DNA of 64,000 nucleotides from Moringa oleifera (Eukaryota; Streptophyta; Magnoliopsida; Brassicales; Moringaceae): positions 7,310,001 to 7,374,000 of the forward strand of contig JAJFZO010000230.1 of the NCBI GenBank assembly GCA_021397835.1, given 5' to 3'. The notes below the pieces were generated by a model. The model was not told the origin of the DNA and ran no database searches. It was given only the letters and a program-made list of their open reading frames with translations. Both the position numbers and the translations under genes were made by a program. Every line of letters starts with the position of its first letter. Position 1 is the first letter of the stretch. Positions 36,577 through 48,260 of the stretch are shown one piece after another.

Positions 36577-39500
36577 GCTCTTCCGTGGCGCTATACACAG
36601 GCGAAATTCTTGCGCTTCTCTCACCAAAATTCTACATTACTCTAAAACTTGTAGTGCTGTTAGGAATCCGGAGATATGATATCGTGCATCGAGGCATACG
36701 CATTCTCAATGTTGCGTGATCTGTAAGCACCGTCGACGTAACTCCGTACGGTTCTGATGCGATCATGCATTGACGTACGAATGAAAATTCCTTCTTCCCG
36801 TGCTATGCAACACTCCCGGGCTTATTAACATAACAGTGGCGTTAGCGGGCCTGTGATGGGCCCAAAAGGGCCCATAAAATAAAGTGGGCCCATAACTTTT
36901 TCCATTCTAAGCAAAAATAACAGACTATCGACAACTCTGAACGCCCACTAGGCCTACTGCACGACATAAAGCCCACGTAGTGACCCACTAGGCCGAAAAA
37001 CCCACGTTGCGTAGCACTGTTCTTCAAAATTATTCGTACAATGAAATTGAAATGACAAAACAGCCCACTAGACTCAATTCTAGATCAGAGGGCAATGTCA
37101 GCCTAACTAACTACACGACATCACATAATTGAAATGGGAGTCGATCAACGAGAATAGCCCGGCCCATAATTTTGTTCCGATTTTATTTGTCATTAAATGG
37201 GCCGAAAATGGGCTCAATACACTATATCATTCATACTCAGTATGATAAACTAATTATCACGGTCTATTAAGTGATGGTTTTTTTCTTACACAATATTATT
37301 CATTTAATCATTGTGATGGACTTTTCTCTTGGATTTTAATTTCAAAAAAGTGAAAGGAAATGCATTTTTTCACTTTAAAAAACTAAATGTAATAAAAAAA
37401 TATATTAGAATATGGTGAAGAAATTAATTAATTACTGTAATTTAGTAAGGATCGAGGGAGTAATTTTGCCCACTCTGTTGTCGGATTTCATTCAGAGATA
37501 AATCCAAACGTTCATATTTAAAGCTAGGAAGAACTGAACTGCGAGGAAGGGGTCTTGTAGTCTACCGTGAACAAAGAAGATAGGTAGCATGTGTGTCGGT
37601 TTGGCATTTTATCAAATATTGTCAAACTCATGACTTAAACTCGTCAAAAATCAAATATGTTCCCCCGCTTCCATTAATTTCTTCAACAGCATGACACAAA
37701 CACGGAATAAATGCAATTTTTTGTTTAAAAAATAATTTAAATTAAATGTAAAAATAAATTATATATAATTTTTATTTATCAAATATTTTAATTTATATTT
37801 TATTAAAATTTAAATTATATATTATGTAAATAATTTTTATTTTTATAAATATAAAAAAATATTCAGGCTATCATTATTAAAAAATATAAAATTATCTAAT
37901 CATTAAAAAAATATTTGTTAAAAATTTTATCTCGTTAAAAATTAAAATTTTTTGTAAAAATAGTTTACAAATAAAAATTTATTCCAAATAAATTCGAAAT
38001 GTTTTCAACTATAAAAATACAATTAACTTTTTTATAATTGATTAAGTTAACATAATTTAAATGAAATTAAAATATTAAAAAATAATTAAATCAATAGTAA
38101 AAATCTCATAAAACTCTTATATTTACCTCATATTGTCAATCAAACTTTTATATTTAAAAAATAATAAATTGAATATTAATGTATCAGTTTGATCTAAATT
38201 AAATATTATCAAAAAATTTAAAAATTAAAAATATTTAAATTAAAAATTTTATATTTAAAATTTTTTTGAAATATAAAAAATATTCAAGTTACCATCACAA
38301 AAATTTCATAATTTTTTAAGTCATGCTATTTAAAAAAAAAATTGATATTTTAAATTCAAAAAATATATATTTTAATGTTCAAAAAGTTATGAAATTTTTT
38401 ATTATGATAGTTTAAATGATTTTTTGTATCTATAAAAAATTTCAAGTTAAAATTTATTATATAAAATTTTAAATTTTAAATTTTTTAATAAAATTTAAAT
38501 TAAATTAAAGATTTAATTTATTATTTTTTAAATATAAAAGTTTAATTGATAACTTAAAATAAACATAAAAAATTCATAAAACCTTTATTCTTATATATAT
38601 AAACACTATAAAATTTAATTCTCATTTGACACAAAAGGTAAGTTAGGTATCCGAACCCAAGATTAAAATGAAGGATGGAGTAAAGCAAAAGGCAAAAGGT
38701 GCTAAAAGAAGGGGAAAAAGAGGGCATTAAGTGAGAAACCTAAAGTGTGGATTAGCATGCAGGATTTCACCTTTTCTTCTTCCTCTCTCTGCAACCTTTT
38801 CTATTTGGTCTTGCTTTTGGTGTCGCTGTTTAAACCTTCACTACATGATCTGAACCTTTTCTACACCTTTTATCGAGCATCTTCTCTGCGTTTGCCAAGT
38901 GCTTCTAATCAATACCCGAAATCTTTTACCCAAACACCTTTCCCCTCGTGGATTTGACTACATCTAACAATACCAAATGCTCCTTTTTCTTTCCCGAATT
39001 CCTCTGTCAAGTCAGTGATATTAGGTTATGGACGACTGTGCGATCTTGTTCTTCCTCTTCACTTCGGCAAACCGTCGAACACTTTCAGTGCAAGTGAACG
39101 CATGATCCTTCTCCATGGAACTACCCAGTGAATTCTTTCCCGATTCAGGATATACAATCTCTGGCCCTTTTTGTTTATTGATAATAATCTCACAGACCCC
39201 GAAACCTTTTAAGTTGCAGAAGTAATTTCACAACCAGAATCACGGATTTGGGGCTAGAATCCCAGTCACAAGATATGAGACTTACTGTGATTCTTCCCAT
39301 TTGAGGTGCGATTCTTCCCCCTTTTTTTCACTCTCCCCGCGGTGAAGAGAACAAGAAAGAGACTGTACAAGGGCAACACCCGTGCCTTGGGGCTTCAAGC
39401 ACATGCGTTCTTCTCTCTCTCCCGAATAATGCGCAGCAGGGACTCGTGGTCCCTGGCCTGGCCGCGCACCATCATCTCGGCAAATACGGAAATTTCTTGC

Positions 39501-40304
39501 ATAATTTCAAAGACCCCAAGAGGAATCAAACGCACACGTCGCTGTCTCTTATTAGCAAAATACAAAATGCGTGCATGCGACGTCAGTACACAGGCACGAA
39601 GACAACAGCAACACCAAACCAAAGCCATAAATTACAATCCCAACAAAGATATCATCATCAACCAAAACCACGCTCACTAAGTCAGATCACACAACAAACT
39701 AAAATAAACAAGGAGTAATAATACATGGGTATCAATGTTAATACAGAAATAGAGGAACTTGGGGCCCTCTGTGAGCAAGTTGAAGCCAATGAAGCAGGGT
39801 CTGGCTGCTGCTGCTACTTTGCTCGTGCAATTTTCTACATCAGAGAAAAGGAAGGCCCAGAAAAGATTAAAGATGACAAGAATACCAAAAGGGAGAGAAA
39901 GTGAAAGTTGGGTCCCAAAACACCTATGCAGCGTGCTTTCATCCTCTTCTTGGGGGTCCCACCGGGGAGCAACAACCACTCTGCTCATTCACAAGCCTTG
40001 AGTGCGAGATTTTTACTTTCTCTGCGTCCTAAAACTTGGACTAATGATTCTCATCCCTTTATTAAGAAGACTTTAATATACAACACACCACTTCCTTGGT
40101 TTCTTTAGAGACCAGAGAGTTTCAGGAGCCCAAGCTACCGGATTCTTATACAATCACTGAATAAAGACTAAGGAGTATTTGAAGCTTCATTCACATACTT
40201 TCAGCAGGCTCAACTACCAGTAATAACTTCTAATCAGCATATTTATAAGCAAAGATTGCATTAACTCTTCAAAGAGACAAGACCCCAGAGGAATTCTGAG
40301 CAAT
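36577..40304. other. Intergenic region between ASG2 and the SAC51-type bHLH gene
   Basis: 36577-37200 is of normal composition (ASG2 promoter). 37700-38600 is AT-rich repeat DNA with a long foldback element (38100-38585). 38700-40080 is of normal composition with short open frames on both strands (38745-38957, 39306-39680 on plus; 39395-39628, 39677-39988 on minus), none recognisable. 40080-40304 is the likely 3' UTR of the bHLH gene. Confidence 0.4.
38100..38585. repeat. Foldback (MITE-like) element with arms of about 240 bp
   Basis: The left arm (~38100-38330) reappears as an imperfect reverse complement in the right arm (~38345-38585). Anchor pairs include TCAATCAAACTTTTATATTT versus its counterpart around 38528-38550, and AAGTTACCATCACAAAAATT versus the segment around 38393-38415. 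The unpaired loop is short. There is no coding capacity. The transposon superfamily is not assigned because target-site duplications are not clear. Confidence 0.6.
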
Positions 40305-41396
40305 TCATAGAGAATGGAGTCCGAAACCTTTGGCTTTAAGCTTCAGGGACTTTAAGTAGATAATAGCTTCGTCGAGAACCACTAATGGCTCCTTCCCCTC
40401 TCCGCCAGGGATTATGCTTCGCAGAACACTCACAGTCTCACGGATTTTATCCTTTCTCATCCGCTTGTTGCCCGATAACAAGACAGTTTCTTCAGTCCCT
40501 GGATGACTGCCATTGGCAAAACTAGATTCTGCATCATCTCTGTAGTCGAGGCATTTGGTAGGTTTAACAGAACTGGCAGTGTCCAGGAGTGATGGTACAT
40601 CATCATTATCACCATCATCAAACAGCTTTCGCTTTTTAGTTGGTCCAATAGAGCTAGCAATCCCATCTGTGCTTCCTTCAAATGAATCTTGCCTGTCGTG
40701 AGCTGTCATTGTACTAGGAGAGTGTCCTGTGCTTGTGACTTCATCATCCTCGGTGTAATCACTATCATCATCCGAGTAAAGTAAAGCATTGAGTTCTTCC
40801 GTGTCCTCTTGCATTTCACTCTGCGCATCAGTCTCATTATTATCATCAAATTCATCTGCTGAAACTGCTGCCGGGTCAAGATCCAAGCCTCCTTTAGTCT
40901 GGATTGCATCCTTGTTCAAATCATAAGCACCAGGTGGCTTTGGACTCCAAGAAGTCAGGCAAGGAAAATGGGTCCCAATTCCAGAACTAAAGATCAAAGT
41001 TGTTTGATCCCCAGATTGATCAAACACAAGGAATCTCTTCGTTACAGTACCTGGCCCTTCTGCAGGCATGATGGAGTCCTTGAGATTTTCATAGGGAATA
41101 ACAGGAAGCTGCTCTTTCATTACGGGATTTGAAACAGGCGTAAATGCCTGTCTGAAACGAGGCAAACAATAAAACCAACCCCGAGGTTCATTGGCAAAGC
41201 CAACCTGAGTATGATGTAGCTCAGGATATCCATAAACTGGGAAGGTTCCCTTCGCAGAAACCATATTTGAGCCACTGTTCATCAACCCTGGAGCAGGATC
41301 TCGCTGCCCCAAATGAGGTGGAGCAGCTGAATTCAGATTGGGTAACTGCAAATCCAATTGCTGCCAAGGAAACCAGGATCCACAATATTCTCCCAT
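40305..41396 (-). CDS. SAC51-type bHLH transcription factor (bHLH142/143/145 group)
   Basis: The main ORF is a single coding exon, 363 aa, ATG at 41396, TGA at 40305-40307. It begins MGEYCGSWFPWQQLDLQLPN, typical of the SAC51 family. The middle has FLVFDQSGDQTTLIFSSG, then a Ser/Asp/Glu-rich acidic stretch (EELNALLYSDDDSDYTEDDE). The C-terminus (~309-357) carries the helix-loop-helix: NKRMRKDKIRETVSVLRSII, loop GGEGKEP, then VVLDEAIIYLKSLKLKA. The basic part lacks the H-E-R residues of E-box binders, as in the family. Family knowledge: Arabidopsis SAC51 suppresses the acl5 dwarf, acts downstream of thermospermine in xylem, and is controlled in translation by a conserved uORF. That uORF is present here in the spliced leader (41636-42015). 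A leader intron lies at 41414-41519. Which SAC51/SACL paralogue this is cannot be decided. Confidence 0.93.
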   Translation of the reverse strand: MGEYCGSWFPWQQLDLQLPNLNSAAPPHLGQRDPAPGLMNSGSNMVSAKGTFPVYGYPELHHTQVGFANEPRGWFYCLPRFRQAFTPVSNPVMKEQLPVIPYENLKDSIMPAEGPGTVTKRFLVFDQSGDQTTLIFSSGIGTHFPCLTSWSPKPPGAYDLNKDAIQTKGGLDLDPAAVSADEFDDNNETDAQSEMQEDTEELNALLYSDDDSDYTEDDEVTSTGHSPSTMTAHDRQDSFEGSTDGIASSIGPTKKRKLFDDGDNDDVPSLLDTASSVKPTKCLDYRDDAESSFANGSHPGTEETVLLSGNKRMRKDKIRETVSVLRSIIPGGEGKEPLVVLDEAIIYLKSLKLKAKGFGLHSL

Positions 41397-41635
41397 CCAC
41401 CCAAAACAATCACCTGGAAGAAGATCAAGAATCAGAAACCTGATATAACTCATAACCTCGAGCAATAGCCCCAAAATCAAAGGGGAAAATCAGAGAAAAC
41501 AAGATATTTCTAAGCATACCAGTAGAAGGATGTCTGTAGTAGTAGAAATAGCTGATTAATTGCTGATACTTCGAAAATCAAGAGAAAAAACTAAAACCTC
41601 CAGCTTAACTTGAAAGAGGAAACACGGAACCTAAT

Positions 41636-42015
41636 CTACGTAACGGGCTTGAGCAAATGACGGAAATATTCAGCCTGTTGAATAACCAATAAACAGGATT
41701 AGACAAAAAGGCAAAGAACTATATCATATGAAGAGTAAAATAATGAACATCGAATCTAATGCACAACAAAGGGGAATATTAGCCAAAGAAATACAAACAT
41801 CCCCATATCAAAGGGTATCTAATTCTTCAATTTTCTTTTTACTTGACAAAGAAAAAGAATCTGCTTTAGGAATCAACAGGTTCTTGACTAACCTGGCAAT
41901 CCTGAAGAGGTTGAAAGCATGCTATAACTCTAACTACAATGGTGGCTGTTCCTGCAATCCCATTTTCGTATTTCAATGCCCGAAATCTTGTTTGGCTAGC
42001 TGCTTGGCACACCAT
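41636..42015 (-). CDS. Conserved-peptide uORF of the SAC51-type gene, 53 aa, spliced
   Basis: Two exons: 41893-42015 (41 codons) and 41636-41674 (12 codons and TAG), joined across a 218-nt GT-AG intron in phase 0. The peptide begins MVCQAASQTRFRALKYENGI, continues IAGTATIVVRVIACFQPLQD with CQ at the junction, and ends AEYFRHLLKPVT. This matches the SAC51-family conserved uORF as I know it, including length (53 codons). Its stop is about 133 nt of mRNA upstream of the main ATG (after removing intron 41414-41519). Family knowledge: the encoded peptide represses main-ORF translation, and thermospermine relieves it. Below the length usually listed for ORFs, so easily missed. Confidence 0.93.
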
Positions 42016-42275
42016 AACTACTTCCCAGCGATTCAATGATATGGGGACAAAACAAGAAGATCTTCCACAATGACGACAGCTTCAAACAACAGCAACTCTT
42101 AATCCCGCACCAACACCACAATCGAATAATAACAAACTACTCAGGTTGATTCACAAAAGCAAGAAAGAAGAAAGATATCCACTACAAGAAAGTCTACTAC
42201 TAAAGAGATTTTTCGCAGAGAAGAAGAAAGACCAGAAAAAGGAGGACAAAAATTTATTTATTTTTTTGCAGACGT

Positions 42276-42329
42276 TCAGCTAATTTGACGAACGTAACAG
42301 GGAACAACGACGAAAAAAGTGGATCCCAT
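42276..42329 (-). other. Additional candidate uORF (17 codons) in the bHLH leader
   Basis: ATG at 42329, TGA at 42276-42278, peptide MGSTFFVVVPCYVRQIS. It counts only if this stretch is retained in the mature leader; the upstream leader exon structure is uncertain. SAC51 leaders in other plants carry several uORFs. Confidence 0.35.
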
Positions 42330-42398
42330 GGAAAAATACGAGGGTAAAGCTAGATAGGAAAGGAAGGCTTGTCAGGGGTCGTCGATTAGAGGGAGCAA

Positions 42399-42479
42399 TT
42401 ACAGAATCACGCGACAGTAGAGGTTCAAGGAGATGACTTTTCGAAACACATCAACAGAAAGACTCAACCACCACCGCAT
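42399..42479 (-). other. Additional candidate uORF (26 codons) in the bHLH leader
   Basis: ATG at 42479, TAA at 42399-42401, peptide starting MRWWLSLSVDVFRKVISLNL. A second ATG in another frame opens an 8-codon ORF within it. Membership of the mature mRNA is unproven. An acceptor-like CTTTTTTCTCAG lies upstream near 42602. Confidence 0.3.
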
Positions 42480-43199
42480 GCTGTTGCTATTCCTCTCTGC
42501 AAACAGATCGCCACGGCTGTTCCTCGCTGGTATGCTCCCTACTCAAGTACCTTGCAAAAAGCTTCTAAGATCAGATACAAGAATGCACCGTTCGGTAGCT
42601 GAGAAAAAAGAAACATAAAACAAAAGATATTCAAGGTCACTGAGAGCTAAGACTCCACGAAAAAGCCAGACTGATCAGTTATTGTGGACTGGAATAACAA
42701 AGACCTAAAAAAAATTCCGTGTTTTACAAACTAACCCAAGTGAGCTACATAAAGAAGAGATCAAGAACAACCATAATCATTGAAGAATTCATGGCATCAA
42801 CTAGTTAGTAAACTGAAGTCATTTCCTCCACCAAAAACCAATACACAGAACCCATAAGTGAAACAAAGCTATGTTACTAGAAAATCACTAGATGAATCCG
42901 CATAACCTACAAATTTGACAAAGCTAAGCCTCATTTCACTAAAAAACAAATAAATAAATAAATTTCTCACTGAAAAGGAAAACAGAGCTAAAGAAACTTA
43001 CAAAAAAAGGAGAAATGAAGGAAGTCTAGGCTATGGAAGCTGACTCCAGGAAAATAATCCAACTCAGAAAATCGTTCGATCTGTAAACCCCACAACAAGG
43101 CCGAAAGCTCAGGCCAAGACACACTAGGATGAGGAAGAGAGAGAGAAAGAGAGAGTATAGTCAAAGTCTGAAATTTGAGTGAATGCACGGAAGCTAAGG

Positions 43200-43206
43200 T
43201 TATATA
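43200..43206 (-). promoter_or_regulatory. Candidate TATA box of the SAC51-type gene
   Basis: The minus strand reads CTATATAA. Transcription would start near 43170, followed by a CT-rich leader and a donor-like TTTG/GTAAG-type site near 43004. That gives a leader of well over 1 kb before splicing, as in SAC51 genes. Confidence 0.5.
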
Positions 43207-43459
43207 GAGAAGAAATTGACAGAAATGGCCCTGGCTGTGGGATTGGAAAAGCGGAAAAAGAAATAAACACAAAATAACGGGAAAAAAGAAAAAGAGAAAA
43301 AAGAAAAAGCCAGTTTCATACGTGCGTGCGTGAAGAGTGCACGCAAGGCATTAGTGAACAATGATGAAGCACAGTCCTACTCCGTGTGGGGAAGAATGTG
43401 TGGCCCCATGGGTGCCATTATCATTACCTTCGGGTTTCATCTCGGATCATGATCCCGGT

Positions 43460-43545
43460 TCGGGTCGGTTAGGTAGGGCAATGGTCAAGCCGTCAAGGTT
43501 AAGTCAATTGCCACGGTGACCATGTCCCTTGGTTCGAACCCAACC
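43460..43545 (+). repeat. Possible tRNA-derived (SINE-like) fragment
   Basis: GGTTCGAACCC at 43531-43541 fits the RNA polymerase III B-box, and GGTTAGGTAGGGCAATGG upstream loosely resembles an A-box. No full cloverleaf forms, so it is not a functional tRNA. It may be a SINE head or chance. Confidence 0.25.
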
Positions 43546-44305
43546 ACGCATGGACAATCTGGTTAGTCTGGTTGGCTTGGACTTTGTTAAGTCCACCACT
43601 GTTGCGATCACTACGCGCCATTATACGACACCGGACGAATCTTCCTACCCAATCTTCCCCGATACCCCCTCCGAATTTCCACAACTACCCTCTCGGTTCC
43701 CCAAAAATTACAACTTTATGCCCCTCGTTCCGTCCTTTTTGGAACTCGGATTTTCTTAAATGAAAAATACGACATCGTTCGACAGTTCGAGTTTCACCGT
43801 GGCACGTGGCGAGTCGGGTATGAGTCCATTTTTACCGAGAAAACAGAGGTAGGGAAGAACGTGAAATCATGTGCTTTCATGGTAAGTTAAGTAAATAAAT
43901 AAAACCCAACTTTGCGGAAAGCGAAAAGCCCAATGAAAGACTAGAGCAGGAAGCAAGGAAGGCTGGAATCCTATGTTGAACGTGAGCACCAATAATTTGA
44001 AGCTTGACCGTTCAAATCAAATGAATCATAGAAAGATGAGAGGGCCCCGGGAATTATCGGCATCATTTTTTTAAAACCCACTCCACCTCACTGTAAGTAG
44101 TATGATCCCCCTCTTTCTGTCTTGTTAAAAAGGCCCTATGAGGGTAGGGAAGTCGTAGGGCCCACCCGTAGAGTACCATTATACTTGTCGTTGATGTGAC
44201 GTACTGATGTGTCTAATCTAATCCATCAAGATGGTCATCAATGGATGGCCCAAAGCCAACCAGAGAGAGAGAAGCATTTGATGCAAAACTACATTCTTCT
44301 TCCCA

Positions 44306-44327
44306 TTTATTATTATTATTATTATTA
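44306..44327. repeat. (ATT)n microsatellite
   Basis: About seven ATT units in intergenic DNA. Confidence 0.85.
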
Positions 44328-45194
44328 CCTTATCAATGATTGATCAGCTTTAAACCTTCAAAAATTATGTTGTCCTTTCATTTTCACTTCCTCTAATTAA
44401 TTCAAAAAATAAATTTGTTTAATGGATTCAAATCTTTTAACGGATTAATTGCACTGATTTTTTTAAAAATAAATATATAATTTAGATATTATATACAAAA
44501 ATTTTAAAATTATTTTGATTATTTATTTTATTTAACTATCATCTTCTTAGAAAACTAATACCTATTATTTTTTATCTAATATGTTTGTAATATAAAATTA
44601 TACTTATTTGCATATATTATAAAATTTTCCTGTATTAAAAATAGTAAAAGAACACGCATCTAATGTGAAATTTTTTTTATTGTCAAATTAAATGAATTGC
44701 TGTAAGAAAAAACATTTATTTCACATGCAATTTCTCTTAAGTGCATTAATTATTAAATTTTAAAAAAAATGGAGAAAAAATAATTAATAATTAAATAAAT
44801 AAAAGAGGGGGGAGGCCCATGATTTGATCAGGTGAAGGAGACCTTGAGGAGAGGGGGGGATGGACTTGGCTGGAATATTAAAAAATGCGTTGGGAGGAAT
44901 AAAGAAAGGGTGAGTTATATGGGCGTGTTGTTTGGAGTGGAGGGAACAATAAGCCACGCCCCCAATCACTCTTTTTTTTTTTTTCCTTCCAATCCCATTG
45001 GGTCTACACTTTTGGCGGCACTAACACACCTCTCTTTTTACAGCCTGAGATGTAAAGCTAACGATTCCTCTTATGTAATCATCCTCGTTTTACTCTCTCT
45101 CTCTCTCTTAAACTATTTCTTCACTTTATCACTTTTCTTTTTTATTAAATCAAATCTTCTCTTAATTTAAATTAGGTTAATTTAAAAAAATAAA

Positions 45195-45745
45195 AGTAAA
45201 AAACTATATAAATTCATTTTTATTTTATATTTAAAAATAATAAATTAAATTTTAATCTAATAATTTGTATCAACTTAAATTACATCAAAAAAAAATTACA
45301 ATCAAGAATATCTAAATATAAAATCTTATATAATGAAACTTGATTTGAAATTTTTTTGTAAATATAAAAAAATATTTAATGTAATATTATAAAAAATCAA
45401 AATTTTTGAATAATAAAAAACATATTTTTTGAATTTACATTATCAAAAGTTTAAAATTTTTATAAAAATATATTTTTAATAAAAAATTATTTAAAATTTG
45501 ATAAATGGACTCCAAATAAAGTAAATAATTAATTTGAGCTATTTTTAATATTTTAACAATAAATATATTTTTGATTTTTTATAACCATTTAAATTAAGAT
45601 ATGATTTGGATTAAATTTATAAATTAACATTTGATTTATTTAAATAAGAGAGTTTGATTAATAATATGAGATAGATATTAAGATTTTATATTATTTCTAT
45701 TTAAAGATAACAATATAAAAATAAATAAATAAATTTCATGTATTT
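45195..45745. repeat. AT-rich dispersed repeat copy
   Basis: The right-hand part, read on the minus strand, gives CTCATATTATTAATCAAACT, closely matching the left arm of the 38.1-kb foldback. It shares a GGAGTCCATTTATC segment with the 20.3-kb copy. The left part is less clearly its inverse. Confidence 0.5.
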
Positions 45746-48227
45746 ATTATAAAATATTAATATAATAAATTATAAATTATCTTTTTATAAAAAAAGTTTA
45801 ATCCTATGTTAAATCAATCGAGAATCCTAAATTTAAAAAATAAAGTGACGAAAGCTGAGAATGGTGGTCATGGATTGACCACAATTTCTAGGGTTTATGC
45901 TAGTTGTATTGTAGCCTATGTATTTTTCGGCCTTATACCAATGGATGATTCTGTGTAACGCATTAACACTTAAATGTTCACTATTTCATCTCCCTTCCCT
46001 AGTGGACCCTCCATATTCCATGGACATCATCCACATTTTTTTCAACTTACTGGAAATTCCAAACCTAAATTTTATTGCTACATTCAAACTGCCAAATTGG
46101 GCATTTCAAATCTCACGATTTCATTGAATTACTGCATTTGTATCTGATTTTATGATAAATTGGATGCAAAACAAACATCATTGTTTTATTTACATTATAA
46201 ATATCTTAACTTTTTATGATTTAAAATGTGAGTGTTTGTAAATCTTTTACTTATTGTTGATTGATATGGTTTTCAAATGACGTAAAATTTAAATTTGTAT
46301 ATTAATATTTAATATTATAGATTAAAATTTTTTATTAATTGGAATTACGTTAAAATTTTAAAGTAATATTAATACATGATAATTTAATAAATTAAATAAT
46401 TAAAATTAATTTATTTTTATATTAATATAATAAATTATTAAAATTTATATTTGTTAAAAATTTAAGATGATTACAAATTCATAAATAATATTCATTTTTA
46501 ATATTGTATGAATTAAATTTTTTAATTAGAAAACACTCAGTTACTAAACTCTTTGTTTTGTAAATTTAAGGGCAAGAGAATGGTAGGTATACAATCGGAT
46601 TTAAGATAAGAAAATTGGAGGGAAGAAACAAAGTGAGAGGTGCTTAAAGGAAAAGTGATTTTCTTTTAGGGCAAAACTTTAAAAAACATTATTCCATGTT
46701 TTCTGCCACTAAAATTAATTTAATACACAAAAAAAAGAGAAAAACAAACTCGCTTATAAAGAAACAAAAAGTATAGAGCCAGAAGAAGTAATAAAAAGAG
46801 AGAAAGAGAGAGAGAGAGTGGGGCATGAAACCATGGAGCCATTTGGTTGTGGATTCTCCAACAAGAACGTCCACGCTTGGAAAGCTAAAACACAATACCC
46901 TCACCACCACAACAAAGCCGCACTATAAAAACACACACACTAACACCAAAAAGTCATTCTAAAAAAATGACCAAATTCCTTAGGGAATCCATGTTCCCTC
47001 TCCTACCATTTTTTATGCAACATACCACCCACTTTCTTAGACTTTTTATTATGTTCTCTTACCAGAAAAAAAAAAAGGCCCATTTCAAAGTGTCAAACAC
47101 CCCCTCCCTTCCCTCTCCAATTATTATAAACCAATTTGAGTTGGGTGATTAGGGTTTTCAAATTCCATCATCACACACGTGTCATTGGCATTCTTATGAT
47201 TTCAGGCCGATACCCATTTCTTCTTTTAATCTAAAAACGAAAAATTTTTAATCTTTTTAAGGTTTTTTGCTAATGTTTTCATTAAAAATGCTTGCTTTTA
47301 GCACGGATTTTCCGGTGATCAATGTATGATTTCCTCGACCGGTTGTTGCACATTCATGTGCCTTGGAGATGAAGGAAACCAAATCCGACTCAATTCCAAT
47401 CATGACCTTGAAGATGGGAGTCATGGTGGAGTTAGCTTCATTTCTACCTTCCTTTTAGTCTTTTGGGTACCCAACAAGAATTTAAAGTACCATATATAGT
47501 GGCACCAAAAGGGTTCTTTTTTGCGACAAGAATAATATGGTTTTTGAAAATTTAATCGTATATCATGTTGGTCCAATATATATCTTGACGCCAAAACATT
47601 AAGCACATACCATATAGTGATGGATTAGGGTAAGTCAACTCATTTTGTCGAATTGATGAAACCCTGGATATCCACCAGAAACATATGTAAGTAGTACTAG
47701 CATGCAACTAAGAGCAACATATGACATGGAAATCACTAACCCGTACAGCAACTTTAGCCATTTTTATAGGATTCAAAGAAATATTAAGTGAACGTTATCA
47801 TCATGAAGGTTTCGTGCCCTAAAGTGAACAAAAAAAGGATTTAATAGGCAATTCTTTTGTCTTGTTGGATGCAATGGCAATGCGGGATAGTGTTAGGGGT
47901 TTGCTAATTATAATTAGAAGGATTGTATGTGATTAGAATCGGTAATTGGAAAACAAACGAAGCAATTATAGCAAATACCTCAAGAAACCCTAGTGGAAAA
48001 ATACACTATGTTAGCCACTAATTAAAGGAAAAAGTGAGTTTTAATTAGTTGCTCGTGCACCAATTTTTTAAGTAATTATAAGAGCCTTGCTAATCCCACA
48101 ATTAGCTCCTAGCTTTCTCGTTGTCCCATTAAGTTTATTTTTCCTTTCCAAACACTTCCACGTGTAAAAGCTTCAAAGCAACTGAGAGAATAACTTATTT
48201 TAAATACAACCTCCAAATTTCACAATC

Positions 48228-48259
<32 letters not shown>

Positions 48260-48260
48260 T
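48228..48260. repeat. Compound (TA)n(GA)n microsatellite
   Basis: TA units followed directly by GA units in intergenic DNA. Confidence 0.85.
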
